DNA of 30,421 nucleotides, taken from contig MU646308.1 of the NCBI GenBank assembly GCA_026770585.1, forward strand, positions 830,849 through 861,269, read 5' to 3'. How positions within the stretch are numbered: the first letter of the stretch is position 1; each line of letters begins with the position of its first letter. The stretch is from Baffinella frigidus (Eukaryota; Cryptophyceae; Cryptomonadales; Baffinellaceae). The position numbers and the translations under genes are program-made. The notes under the pieces are model-generated. The model saw nothing but the letters and a program-made list of their open reading frames with translations. It was not told the DNA's origin and made no database searches. Below, piece by piece: positions 7,478 through 14,674 of the stretch.

Positions 7478-7679
7478 GGGTTACCGCCCCATTCGTCAAG
7501 CAGCAGTCACGTCCCGAAAGTCGTACCGGGCTGTAACAAGGCGGTACAAAAAGGTACAAGCCGGTACAAAAAGTTACTACCGTCACGTCCAAATAAGCCG
7601 TCCATCTATCATATATAGGCCACACCCACAAGAATTTGCACTGGGGCGTGCCTGCTGCTTGACGGAGGGGCGGTAACCC
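7478..7679. mobile_element. Element J, 202 bp with 27-28 bp terminal inverted repeats
   Basis: GGGTTACCGCCCCATTCGTC at the left and GACGGAGGGGCGGTAACCC at the right are inverted. The body has three GGTACAA repeats and no open frame of note. The element sits at the centre of a larger inverted repeat of telomere-like sequence. Confidence 0.75.
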
Positions 7680-7774
7680 GTAAACCCTAAACCGTAATGC
7701 GCCTGAACCCTAAACCGTCATGCGTAAACCTAAACCGCCCGGGGCCCCTGGCGGGCGCTGGGTCCTCGGGGTGT

Positions 7775-7812
7775 GACCCTACGGTAGGCAATCCGTAGGG
7801 ACATAGGGGTGT
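7775..7812 (+). mobile_element. Family D core fragment
   Basis: GACCCTACGGTAGGCAATCC and GTAGGGACATAGGGG match the D core only; both arms are gone. Confidence 0.65.
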
Positions 7813-7968
7813 GGCTGAAGGGCGCGGGGGTGGCGGGAGGGCAGGAGGGGGACGGAGGGGCGGTGAACTGTTCACAGCAGGCACGCTTCACCGCCCCGGG
7901 CAGGCGCTGCGTCCTCGGGCTTATGTGGCACTGAGGCTGAAGGGTCCGCGGGTCGGGGCAGGAGGGGG

Positions 7969-8063
7969 GCAAGAACGACCCAATGGCTCCAAGAACGACC
8001 CTGGAATACCCCCCGAAGTGCCCGGCGTGGGACCTCGTGTCGTGCACGACACGAGGTCCCACG
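7969..8063. mobile_element. Family K fragment with a 38-bp perfect palindrome
   Basis: CAAGAACGACCCAATGGCTCC and GAATACCCCCCG match family K. They are followed at 8026-8063 by a perfect palindrome centred on GTGCAC (CGTGGGACCTCGTGTC and its mirror). Confidence 0.7.
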
Positions 8064-8311
8064 TGGACCGTGGAACAGCCCCGCCGGCAGGCTCGTGAAC
8101 AGACGCCGAAGCCAGACGGTCGGTCGTGACTGCCTTGCGTGTTCCACACGAGCTGCCTCCGTCTGATCTGGTCTCGCCAATTTGGCGTGAGGCTGAAGGG
8201 TGCGAAGGGGTGGCGGGCGGGCAGGAGGGATCTACGGTTTCTCTCGTAAGCCAGTCAGCCCAAGAATCGTGCGTGGTGAGGCTGAAGGGTGCGGGGGTGG
8301 CGGGCGGGCAG

Positions 8312-8371
8312 GAGGGCGGCGGGGCGCCGCATGCCGAGACCAGCCGCATGATGCAGAGAGCCTACGCTAGC
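8312..8371 (+). CDS. Exon-like copy EGGGAPHAETSRMMQRAYAS
   Basis: After GGCGGGCAG the frame matches the start of the exon at 8559 (EGGGAP). It continues to a G-run and no clean donor is seen. A duplicate that may be skipped. Confidence 0.4.
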
Positions 8372-8465
8372 GGGGGGGGGGGTTGGACGTCCCTCAGTCC
8401 CGCACAACCTGGTGTCGTGCGTGAGGCTGAAGGTTGCGGGGGTGGCGGGCAGGCAGGAGGGGGGC

Positions 8466-8556
8466 TCTTCGGGGGGTATTATAGGGTCGTTCTTGGAGCC
8501 ATTGAGTAGTTCTTGGAGCCGTTTTCTTCTGACAATTGACTTTTGGATACCTTGGC
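8466..8556 (+). mobile_element. Family K fragment
   Basis: GGGTCGTTCTTGGAGCCATTG and a second TTCTTGGAGCCGTTTTCTTC, then GACTTTTGGATACC. It matches K1 at 12215-12275 and ends at the acceptor TTGGCAG. Confidence 0.7.
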
Positions 8557-8558
8557 AG

Positions 8559-8639
8559 GAGGGCGGCGGGGCGCCACCTGACGAGACGATCGCACGTGCC
8601 AGATCGCTTGTTGCGGCTGCGCCGTGGGCCCTCTCTCAG
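8559..8639 (+). CDS. Exon EGGGAPPDETIARARSLVAA...
   Basis: The acceptor is CTTGGCAG; the donor is CTCTCAG followed by GTTTCATCC. It has 27 codons, phase 0 both sides, ending APWALSQ. A related tail IGAPPWAVSQ is echoed at 8949-8978, also with a donor. The intron that follows is a complete G element. Confidence 0.65.
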
Positions 8640-8797
8640 GTTTCATCCGAGAACATGTTTGATTTAAATGAAAACGGCCTATCAAACCGGATTCTGGCCC
8701 TAATTAAATTTACTTAGGGCCCTAATTAACCGTCGCCCAACTCCTATGAAGAAATAGGGATTCATTTTATTTCAAATTAAACATGTCCCCGGATCAG
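8640..8797 (+). mobile_element. Intron-like unit G2, 158 bp, GT...AG
   Basis: Starts at the donor GTTTCATCCGAGAACATGTT and ends AACATGTCCCCGGATCAG before GTTGCGAG. Inverted arms and the AATTAAATTTACTTAGGGCCC core identify a G subfamily shared with 9340-9466 and 24258-24346. The intron and the element coincide. Confidence 0.75.
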
Positions 8798-8978
8798 GTT
8801 GCGAGCCCCTCTGCTACGATCCCTATCCCAGGTCCTAGCAGATTATTCTCAAGTTGACATGCTGTGTGTGCGGTACGAATCCGTCAACTTTGGAGCGGGG
8901 AAGAGCCCGGTGCGGCAAAGTGGTGGGTCCGAATAAACCGAGACAGAGATAGGAGCCCCGCCATGGGCCGTCTCGCAG
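8798..8978 (+). other. Family C fragment and exon echo IGAPPWAVSQ
   Basis: AAGTTGACATGCTGTGTGTGC, then TCCGTCAACTTTGG, is a C-type hairpin (8853-8896). At 8949-8978 the ten codons ATA...CAG before GTTGGGGG repeat the tail of the exon at 8559. Between them lies GTTGCGAGCCCCTCTGC, similar to the donor region at 14874. Confidence 0.45.
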
Positions 8979-9036
8979 GTTGGGGGTGGGGGGTTGGGGG
9001 TTCAAGGTTCAGGGTTCAGGGTTGAGAGTTTCCTGG
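8979..9036 (-). repeat. G-rich telomere-like stretch
   Basis: GGTTGGGGGTGGGGGGTTGGG and GGGTTCAGGGTTCAGGG, in the TTTAGGG-like orientation on +. This could form a G-quadruplex in the transcript. Confidence 0.7.
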
Positions 9037-9125
9037 TACAGACAGGGGGTTTCCCTAGAGGACGTGCGCGATTTTGTAAAGTAACGTGATGCGGAATTGT
9101 AAAGCAACCTCCCATGCCAGATTGA

Positions 9126-9235
9126 TCGTGGGAAACCGACGCCTTATCCACGCAAGATCTGACGTGGTTGACTTAAGGATTCAGGGGGTATCCCTTGAAA
9201 GATGTCAAAAGTGGATGTTTTGAGTGTGTAAAACG
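9126..9235 (+). mobile_element. Family N repeat
   Basis: GGGAAACCGACGCCTTATCCA, then TTGACTTAAGGATTCA, then AAAGATGTCAAAAGTGGATG. A second copy is at 27045-27155. No terminal inverted repeats are obvious. Confidence 0.65.
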
Positions 9236-9250
9236 AGGTGGGGATTGCAG

Positions 9251-9325
9251 GGGGGCGGTGGGGAGGCGTCGCAGCTACGCGGGGAGAAAGCCGCCCTTGA
9301 GGCTGAGCTTGCTTCCGCTCCACAG
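9251..9325 (+). CDS. GEASQLRGEK exon, copy 1
   Basis: After GGGATTGCAG the frame reads GGGGEASQLRGEKAALEAEL, then ASAPQ, and runs into a C-type GTTGACGGATGTGTACCG. No GT donor is present at the end. First of four copies (9486, 9846, 10122). Confidence 0.55.
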
Positions 9326-9470
9326 TTGACGGATGTGTACCGAAATGGACTATCAAACCGGGTTCTGACCCTAATTAAATTTACTTAGGGCCCTAGTTGA
9401 CCTTCGTCCACCTCCTATGAACAAATAGGGATCCGTTTTCTTTTAAATTAAACGTGTCCCTGGATTAACG
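9326..9470 (+). mobile_element. C fragment fused to a G element
   Basis: GTTGACGGATGTGTACCGAA (C) runs into ATGGACTATCAAACCGGGTTC and CCTAATTAAATTTACTTAGG (G2-like), ending AAACGTGTCCCTGGATT. The G left arm is missing, so the elements are broken and joined. Confidence 0.65.
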
Positions 9471-9485
9471 CGGTGGGGGTCGCAG

Positions 9486-9557
9486 GGGGGGGATGGGGAG
9501 GCGTCGCAGCTACGCGGGGAGAAGGCCGCTCTTGAGGCCGAGCTCGCGCGTGAGAAG
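9486..9557 (+). CDS. GEASQLRGEK exon, copy 2
   Basis: The acceptor is GGTCGCAG; the donor is GAGAAG followed by GTGATACCC. The 24 codons read GGDGEASQLRGEKAALEAEL, then AREK. Phase 0 on both sides, strongly helical; the best-formed of the four copies. Confidence 0.7.
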
Positions 9558-9845
9558 GTGATACCCACCGCGTTGCTTTCCTTGGTCGGATAGCGAGGGG
9601 GCGAATTGGTCGGGTATTTATTGGATTCAGTGCCCATATGTGCACTGAATCCCCCACAAGTTGGACACGACTCGTCCCAATTTTTGGATTCGTACCCGAT
9701 TTGAAACAATCCGTTTGCCCCCTCGCTATCCAACCAAGGACACACCGGGTCACTCACTGCCTGGCTCTGTCTTAGTTTTATTCTGGCTCGTCCAGAAGGC
9801 TTTCTATTCGCCCTTATGCACTGGATTTCTGAAATTCACTGTTAG
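9558..9845. other. Intron between exon copies with inverted flanks
   Basis: CCTTGGTCGGATAGCGAGGG near 9580 is mirrored by CCCTCGCTATCCAACCAAGG near 9719, and GGATTCAGTGCCCATATGTG is followed by CACTGAATCC. This is a palindromic element of about 160 bp (9579-9738) not seen elsewhere here. It holds no convincing coding frame. Confidence 0.6.
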
Positions 9846-9896
9846 CAGCTACGCGGGGAAAAAGCCGTCCTTGAGGCTGAGCTCGCCCGTGAGAAG
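9846..9896 (+). CDS. GEASQLRGEK exon, copy 3 (5' shortened)
   Basis: Starts at QLRGKKAVLEAELAREK after CACTGTTAG (alternative acceptor AGCAG, three bases on) and ends GAGAAG before GTGCCTGCAC. It lacks the GGGEAS part of the other copies. Confidence 0.6.
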
Positions 9897-9956
9897 GTGC
9901 CTGCACTCTAAACCCCAAACCCCAAGCCCTAACCGTTCGACGGGCGCTGACGTCGT

Positions 9957-10028
9957 CACTCCGAGAGAGGGGGAGAGGGCGAGGGAGAGGGAGGGAGGGA
10001 GAGAGAGAGGGAGAGGGAGGGAGGGAGG

Positions 10029-10059
<31 letters not shown>

Positions 10060-10117
10060 GGAGAGAGAGAGAGGGAGAGGGAGAGAGAGAGAGAGGTTGA
10101 GGGAGAGAGAGAGGGTG
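9957..10117. repeat. GA-rich microsatellite
   Basis: Purine-rich (GAGAGG)n/(GA)n on +, the opposite orientation to all other CT tracts in the window, placed directly before exon copy 4. Confidence 0.95.
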
Positions 10118-10121
10118 GGAG

Positions 10122-10190
10122 GGCGGTGGGGAGGCGTCGCAGCTACGCGGAGAGAAAGCCGCTCTTGAGGCTGAGCTCGCCTGCGAGAAG
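10122..10190 (+). CDS. GEASQLRGEK exon, copy 4
   Basis: Reads GGGEASQLRGEKAALEAELA, then CEK, ending before GTGCCTACAC. The only acceptor is an AG in the GA tract, without a pyrimidine tract, so use of this copy is uncertain. Confidence 0.5.
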
Positions 10191-10196
10191 GTGCCT

Positions 10197-10494
10197 ACAC
10201 TCTAAACCCCGAAACCCAAACCCTAACCCCCAACCCCCAAAATCTAACCCCCAAACCCTAACCCTAACCCTAAAACCTAAAACCTAAAGCCTAAACCCTT
10301 AACTCTAAACCCTAAACCCTGAACCCTACACCCTAGACCCTACAACCTAGACCCTAAACCCGACACCCTAAACCACAAACCATAAACCATAAACCATAAA
10401 CCATAAACCACAAACCATAAACCATAAACCATAAACCATAAACCATAAACCCTAAATCCCAAACCCTAAACCCTAAACCCCAAACCCGAAACAC
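10197..10494 (+). repeat. Telomere-like intron (CCCTAAA, ACCATAA variants)
   Basis: CCCTAAA repeats grade into about twelve AACCATA/AACCACA units at 10370-10450 and back to CCCTAAA before the acceptor GAAACACAG. Confidence 0.95.
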
Positions 10495-10496
10495 AG

Positions 10497-10556
10497 GCGG
10501 CGACCGGGCGAAGACTCGGGAACGCGCGGCGCTCAGTCTCAACCCTCCACTCAGAG
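10497..10556 (+). CDS. Exon AATGRRLGNARRSVSTLHSE
   Basis: The acceptor is GAAACACAG and the donor CAGAG followed by GTGCACCCTAA. Sixty nt, open in phase 0 as shown. The shifted frame GDRAKTRERAALSLN also looks helical, so the frame is uncertain. Confidence 0.5.
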
Positions 10557-10692
10557 GTGCACCCTAAAACCCCTAAACCCTAAACCCTAAATCCTAAACC
10601 CTAAACCCCACACCACACACCCCAAACCCTACACCCCAACCCCCACACCCCAAACTCCAAACCCCAAACCCCACACCCCACACCCCAAACCC
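10557..10692 (+). repeat. Telomere-like repeat running into the gap
   Basis: CCCTAAACC and CCCCAAACC variants continue up to the first N. Confidence 0.9.
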
Positions 10693-11645
10693 NNNNNNNN
10701 NNNNNNNNNNNNNNNNNNNNNNNNNNNNNNNNNNNNNNNNNNNNNNNNNNNNNNNNNNNNNNNNNNNNNNNNNNNNNNNNNNNNNNNNNNNNNNNNNNNN
10801 NNNNNNNNNNNNNNNNNNNNNNNNNNNNNNNNNNNNNNNNNNNNNNNNNNNNNNNNNNNNNNNNNNNNNNNNNNNNNNNNNNNNNNNNNNNNNNNNNNNN
10901 NNNNNNNNNNNNNNNNNNNNNNNNNNNNNNNNNNNNNNNNNNNNNNNNNNNNNNNNNNNNNNNNNNNNNNNNNNNNNNNNNNNNNNNNNNNNNNNNNNNN
11001 NNNNNNNNNNNNNNNNNNNNNNNNNNNNNNNNNNNNNNNNNNNNNNNNNNNNNNNNNNNNNNNNNNNNNNNNNNNNNNNNNNNNNNNNNNNNNNNNNNNN
11101 NNNNNNNNNNNNNNNNNNNNNNNNNNNNNNNNNNNNNNNNNNNNNNNNNNNNNNNNNNNNNNNNNNNNNNNNNNNNNNNNNNNNNNNNNNNNNNNNNNNN
11201 NNNNNNNNNNNNNNNNNNNNNNNNNNNNNNNNNNNNNNNNNNNNNNNNNNNNNNNNNNNNNNNNNNNNNNNNNNNNNNNNNNNNNNNNNNNNNNNNNNNN
11301 NNNNNNNNNNNNNNNNNNNNNNNNNNNNNNNNNNNNNNNNNNNNNNNNNNNNNNNNNNNNNNNNNNNNNNNNNNNNNNNNNNNNNNNNNNNNNNNNNNNN
11401 NNNNNNNNNNNNNNNNNNNNNNNNNNNNNNNNNNNNNNNNNNNNNNNNNNNNNNNNNNNNNNNNNNNNNNNNNNNNNNNNNNNNNNNNNNNNNNNNNNNN
11501 NNNNNNNNNNNNNNNNNNNNNNNNNNNNNNNNNNNNNNNNNNNNNNNNNNNNNNNNNNNNNNNNNNNNNNNNNNNNNNNNNNNNNNNNNNNNNNNNNNNN
11601 NNNNNNNNNNNNNNNNNNNNNNNNNNNNNNNNNNNNNNNNNNNNN
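10693..11645. other. Assembly gap (Ns)
   Basis: All bases are N. The gap begins inside telomere-like repeat, a typical place for assembly failure. Exons may be hidden here. Confidence 1.
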
Positions 11646-11649
11646 GGGG

Positions 11650-11718
11650 GTGCCGGAGGTGTCTGCGTGGCTTGAGCGTTCTTCGCTCATCAGCCCCGAT
11701 GAGGCAAGCCGTCTACCC
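11650..11718 (+). CDS. Possible exon PEVSAWLERSSLISPDEASR
   Basis: An open, non-repetitive stretch directly after the gap reads VPEVSAWLERSSLISPDEAS then RLP before telomere-like repeat. The acceptor would lie in the gap and no clear GT donor is seen, so it is tentative. Confidence 0.3.
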
Positions 11719-12015
11719 GAAACCCTAAACCCTGAACACCAAACCCTAAACCCCAAACCCTCGACTCTTAACCCCTAAACCGCAAACAATAAACACCAAA
11801 CCCTGAACCCTAAACCCTGATCCCTCAACCCTCAACCTTAGACCCTAGACCCTAAACCCTAAACCCTAAACCCTAAGCCCTAAACCCTAAACCCGAACCC
11901 CTCAACCCGAATCCCTAAACCCTAAGCCCTAAACCCCAAACCCTGAACACTAAAACCGAGCTGTCAACCCTGAACTCTAAACCCCAAAAACTGAAACCTA
12001 AACCCGAATCCAACA
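11719..12015 (+). repeat. Telomere-like tract
   Basis: Degenerate CCCTAAA/CCCTGAA/CCCCAAA repeats, C-rich strand on +. Confidence 0.95.
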
Positions 12016-12173
12016 AACCCTACCCCAACTACGTTAACTAAAACCATTTTTATCACCATCCCGAATGTCGCGACCGCGCCACAATTTCACGTGCGCACGT
12101 GAAAATAAAGAAAACTTTGTGTATTTAGTATTTACTAAATACCCAGATTTTCTCGTGTGCGGATCCGCAGAAA
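12016..12173. other. AT-richer stretch with two short palindromes
   Basis: TTTCACGTGCGCACGTGAAA (12086-12105) and GTATTTAGTATTTACTAAATAC (12121-12142) are near-perfect inverted repeats. It precedes K1 and may be its partner or an older element. Confidence 0.5.
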
Positions 12174-12324
12174 CCACGCCAGGCTTTTGAGCAGGGTATT
12201 CCAGGGTTGAACTTGGAGCCATTGGGTCGTTCTTGGAGCCGTTTTTTTCTACAAATTGCCTCTTTAGAATACCGTTTCCCCCCCAAAAACTGTTTTTGAA
12301 TACCACCCCTCCAGCCCTGCGTGG
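12174..12324 (+). mobile_element. Family K element K1, about 151 bp
   Basis: Ends CCACGCCAGGC and GCCCTGCGTGG are inverted. The body has GAGCCATTGGGTCGTTCTTGG. Other copies: 17207-17337 and, reversed, 27611-27759. Confidence 0.7.
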
Positions 12325-12560
12325 CACACGAACAAACCATGATTTGGCCCCTGGACAGATCTTGGAGCGGTTGTCACCCTGAAGATAACACAAAACGGTG
12401 TTTGACAGATCTTCTTTATTAATCTCGATACAGGTGCTAAATCAGGCCCTTGAGCCTTGAGTTGAGTGATACAATAGTCTATGAGCCTTAAGAAAAGGAC
12501 CCTATCGTGCTACATTGGATCTGTTTCCTCATTAGATCCCAGAGCAGTTTCTGCAGCCAC
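12325..12560. other. Unclassified stretch
   Basis: Contains CCTGGACAGATCTTGGAGCGG, resembling the acceptor and start of the exon at 13076 (GTACAGATCTCGGCGCGG), and so a possible echo. No donor or long frame. Confidence 0.35.
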
Positions 12561-12662
12561 TTGGCAGCCACTTGGCAGCCACCGGGGGCTTCACGGATAC
12601 AGTCCATCTAAACGATTAGTACTAGAATCTTATCCATTTGCATTGGATTCTAACCGCGTTTC
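12561..12662 (+). mobile_element. Family A element, left part
   Basis: CAGCCACTTGGCAGCCACCGG (start doubled), then CTTCACGGATACAGTCCATC and TATCCATTTGCATTGGATTC. It breaks off into exon-like sequence at 12663. Confidence 0.75.
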
Positions 12663-12704
12663 CGGTTTCTGCAAACGGGTCACTTCGACGAGGAGGAGGC
12701 CCAC
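12663..12704 (+). pseudogene. Exon echo RFLQTGHFDEEEAH
   Basis: Resembles RFLLTSHSDEDDEQ of the exon at 13076. After AH it enters element L and meets TAG at 12714. Element L separates the two copies. Confidence 0.5.
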
Positions 12705-12871
12705 GCAAGAGTGTAGGGCTGACCTGGGAAAACAAGCCAGTTCACACGGAATTTGTAGCAACGTCCGAAATTTCGATTTTTCTGTGGGAAGAATGTCCAC
12801 TTATGAACTTAAGAAATAGTAGAATTCTACTGTTTCTCCTGTGGGTCACTCTGCCCTACACTCTTGCGTGG
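12701..12871. mobile_element. Element L, 171 bp with perfect 19-bp inverted ends
   Basis: CCACGCAAGAGTGTAGGGC at the left and its exact reverse complement at 12853-12871, with weaker pairing further inward. AT-rich centre with GTAGAATTCTAC. Single copy in this window. Confidence 0.75.
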
Positions 12872-13070
12872 ACACACCCTGGTTTGTCCTCTCATTTGCC
12901 CTGATGTCGACCCTGATTTGGCCTCAACACCCTGATCTTGCCTCTGATCTACCCTGATGTGGACCCTGATTTGGCCTCTGATTTGCCCCGATGTGGACCC
13001 TGATTCGGCCTCTGATTTGCTTTGATGTCGACCCTGATTTGGCCTGATGTGGACCCTAATCTGGCCTCTG
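12872..13070 (+). repeat. CCCTGATTTGGCCTCTGATT satellite
   Basis: About seven units of CCCTGAT(T/G)TGG(C/A)C with alternations GATTTGCC and GATGT(G/C)GAC. Forms the pyrimidine-rich run-up to the acceptor CTGTACAG. Confidence 0.9.
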
Positions 13071-13075
13071 TACAG

Positions 13076-13132
13076 ATCTCGGCGCGGTTTCTGCTCACGA
13101 GTCACTCCGACGAGGATGATGAGCAAGAACAG
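13076..13132 (+). CDS. Exon ISARFLLTSHSDEDDEQEQ
   Basis: The acceptor is CTCTGTACAG; the donor is GAACAG followed by GTTATGAG. It has 19 codons, phase 0, acidic at the C-terminal side. An earlier partial copy lies at 12663. Confidence 0.65.
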
Positions 13133-13156
13133 GTTATGAGGAGTTCAGGTTATGAG

Positions 13157-13197
13157 CATTCTGCCGCGCGCGTCCCTTCTGCGTCTTTTACCTCCAG
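13157..13197 (+). CDS. Exon HSAARVPSASFTS, copy 1
   Basis: 41 nt between GTTATGAG and CTCCAG before GTGACCC. Same length and phase (0 in, 2 out) as the copy at 13411-13451. Either copy, but not both, fits the following exon. Confidence 0.4.
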
Positions 13198-13402
13198 GTG
13201 ACCCACTCCAGGCTGGAACAGGGAGTATTTTAAATGTGGGGTTGTTAAATTTAGTACCAGTCACGGGCAGGCGTGGTCACGTTTCTGGAGGAATTCCTCC
13301 AGGAACGTGACCAAACGCGAGATGTGTGTGAAAATTACTACAGTTTCCACTTGTAAAGGACTTGTATTTTTTTCTCTTCAAATAGTCACATTTGGAGTTC
13401 AG
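13198..13402. mobile_element. Family F copy F1
   Basis: TTTAAATGTGGGGTTGTTAAA, TGGTCACGTTTCTGGAGG and its mirror CCTCCAGGAACGTGACCA (13274-13310), then GTGTGAAAATTACTAC. The central hairpin GGAGGAATTCCTCC is perfect. Confidence 0.65.
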
Positions 13403-13410
13403 GTTATGAG

Positions 13411-13451
13411 CATCCTGCCGCGCGCGTCCCCTCCGCGCCTTCTGCCTCCAG
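13411..13451 (+). CDS. Exon HPAARVPSAPSAS, copy 2
   Basis: 41 nt ending CTCCAG before GTTCTTGTCC, phase 2 out. The leftover AG plus G at 14675 gives Arg, joining in frame to FDPSVRLRRLG. The upstream GGAGTTCAGGTTATGAGCAT is repeated from 13139. Confidence 0.45.
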
Positions 13452-13463
13452 GTTCTTGTCCGT

Positions 13464-13607
13464 AAAAATATTAACGAATTGCTAAATATCAATTAATTGC
13501 TTTTGGCGCAACGAAATGTACTAAACAAATGCTTTACTATTACTTGCATAAGAAAATCGTTTAGTAATTTCCGTTGCCAAAAGGCAAATAATTAGTACTT
13601 CTATGGA
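13464..13607. mobile_element. Family E element, type with TTAATTGCTTTTGG arms
   Basis: The arms CAATTAATTGCTTTTGGCGC and CCAAAAGGCAAATAATTAG are inverted around a degenerate TACTAAAC...GTTTAGTA core. Closest relative: 21940-22070. Confidence 0.7.
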
Positions 13608-13640
13608 GGTTCAAGTGACACCCGGGAATTTGCTCTCCCA

Positions 13641-13826
13641 CACGAGAATGCTAGAGGGGCCTATTTAAAACCCATGTGCTTTTAAAAGTGGGCATTTGTG
13701 TGGTAACTTTCGTTGATTGGTCACGTAACTAGCCATATATTGGCCAGGCGCGAGGTTGGAACACCTTATCCTGGTACAAATATTTACAACCCCACATATA
13801 AATAGAATCCTTCAGCAATCTCGAGA
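13641..13826. mobile_element. Family F element F2, about 186 bp
   Basis: CACGAGAATGCTAGAGGGGCC and the mirrored AGAATCCTTCAGCAATCTCG form the ends. The inner part has GGGCATTTGTGTGGTAACTTT and the inverse CAACCCCACATATAAATAG. Related: 15283-15420, 19069-19113, 27341-27517. Confidence 0.7.
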
Positions 13827-13835
13827 GGCCTGTCT

Positions 13836-14098
13836 CTGTCTCTGTCCCTCTTTCTCTCTATATATCTATCTCTGCATCTCCCTCTCTCTCGCTCTTGCTA
13901 TCTCTCTCTTTGGCTTTCTCGGAGCGCACTCCCTTCCCGCTCTCTCTCTATCTCTCTCATTCTCTCTCTCTCTCTCTCTCTCCCTCTGAGCAACGCGATT
14001 CTCCCTTCCTCTCTCTCTCTCTCTCTCTCTCTCCCTCCCTCTCTCTCGCGCGCTCCCTCTCTCTCTGAGCAACTCTCTCTCCCTCCCTCTCTCGCGCA
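13836..14098. repeat. CT microsatellite and duplicated CTCTGAGCAAC blocks
   Basis: (CT)n with three CTCTGAGCAAC/GAGCAACGC insertions, ending in CTCTCGCGCAG, an acceptor. Confidence 0.95.
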
Positions 14099-14099
14099 G

Positions 14100-14150
14100 G
14101 TTCGTTCCTTGCGTGCGGCTGCGGCGGCTGGGCATGCACCCCCAACCGCA
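14100..14150 (+). pseudogene. Exon echo FVPCVRLRRLGMHP
   Basis: After TCGCGCAG, close to FDPSVRLRRLGMLP of the exon at 14675. The acceptor with CT tract is also copied at 14393 and 14552. A D fragment and an H unit separate this copy from the full exon. Confidence 0.5.
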
Positions 14151-14163
14151 CACCCAGTTTGGG

Positions 14164-14230
14164 CCGAGTTTCCGTTACCTTATCCGTAGGAACCCCCCTA
14201 TGTCCCTACGGGTTACCTACCGTAGGGTCG
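14164..14230 (+). mobile_element. Family D core fragment
   Basis: GAGTTTCCGTTACCTTATCC, then GTAGGAACCCCCCTATG and CGGGTTACCTACCGTAGGG, in the orientation opposite to 2293. Confidence 0.7.
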
Positions 14231-14269
14231 TTTGCCAAACGCTAAACCGTAAACCCGACACTCACGTGC

Positions 14270-14398
14270 AGGCGCCGAGGCGGAGCCGTCTACCAAACCG
14301 GGCTGCACAATTAGTTGTATAACCCATACATGTATTGTACGTAGCGTTCCTGGTACTAAATCGCCTCTACATGTCCCTGTCTCGCGCAGGTTCGACCC
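14270..14398 (+). repeat. Isolated family H unit
   Basis: CAGGCGCCGAGGCGGAGCCG, TCTACCAAACCGGGCTGCAC and GCGTTCCTGGTACTAAATCGC, then the CTCGCGCAG acceptor. About 9.5 kb from the main H array. Confidence 0.75.
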
Positions 14399-14416
14399 TC
14401 CCAGTAAAGCGACACA

Positions 14417-14670
14417 CTCTCCCTCTCTCTCTCTCTCTATCTATCTCTCTCTCTCTATCTCTCCCTCTCTCTCTCTCTCTCTCCCTCTCTCTCTCTCCCC
14501 CCCCCTCTGCCCCTCTCTCTCTCTTCCTCCCTCCCTCCCTCTCTCGCGAAGGTTCGACCCTAGTGTGCTGCTACTCTCTCTCTCTCTCTCTCTCTCCCCC
14601 TCCCTCCCTCTGAGCATCGCTCTCTCTCTCTCTCCCTTCCTCCCTCTGAGCAACTCCCTCCCTCTCTCGC
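14417..14670. repeat. CT microsatellite tracts with repeated acceptor segments
   Basis: (CT)n, C-runs and CTCCCTCCCTCTCTCGCG(C/A)AG repeated at 14552 and 14674, each followed by GTTCGACCC. Confidence 0.95.
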
Positions 14671-14674
14671 GCAG

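Larger units (their letters stand above)
7734..8464 (+). repeat. Tandem GAGGCTGAAGGGTGCGGGGG units
   Basis: Copies of GTGAGGCTGAAGGGTGCGGG followed by GGTGGCGGGCGGGCAGGAGG start near 7812, 7930, 8189, 8276 and 8420, separated by K and D fragments. A neighbouring block GGGTCCTCGGG...GTGTG is also doubled (7768 and 7908). The GGGCGGGCAG end acts as the acceptor for the EGGGAP exons. Confidence 0.7.

Noticed and set aside
10629-11756. Minus-strand frame of 375 codons
   Set aside because: Almost all of it is N; the ends are telomere-like repeat.
12034-12393. Minus-strand frame of 119 codons
   Set aside because: It lies across element K1 and its flanks, matching repeat copies elsewhere; no domain recognised.
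13403-13451. Exon starting at GTTATGAGC (VMSILPRASPPRLLPP)
   Set aside because: It would end in phase 1, which does not fit the following exon at 14675; the start at 13411 fits phase 2.
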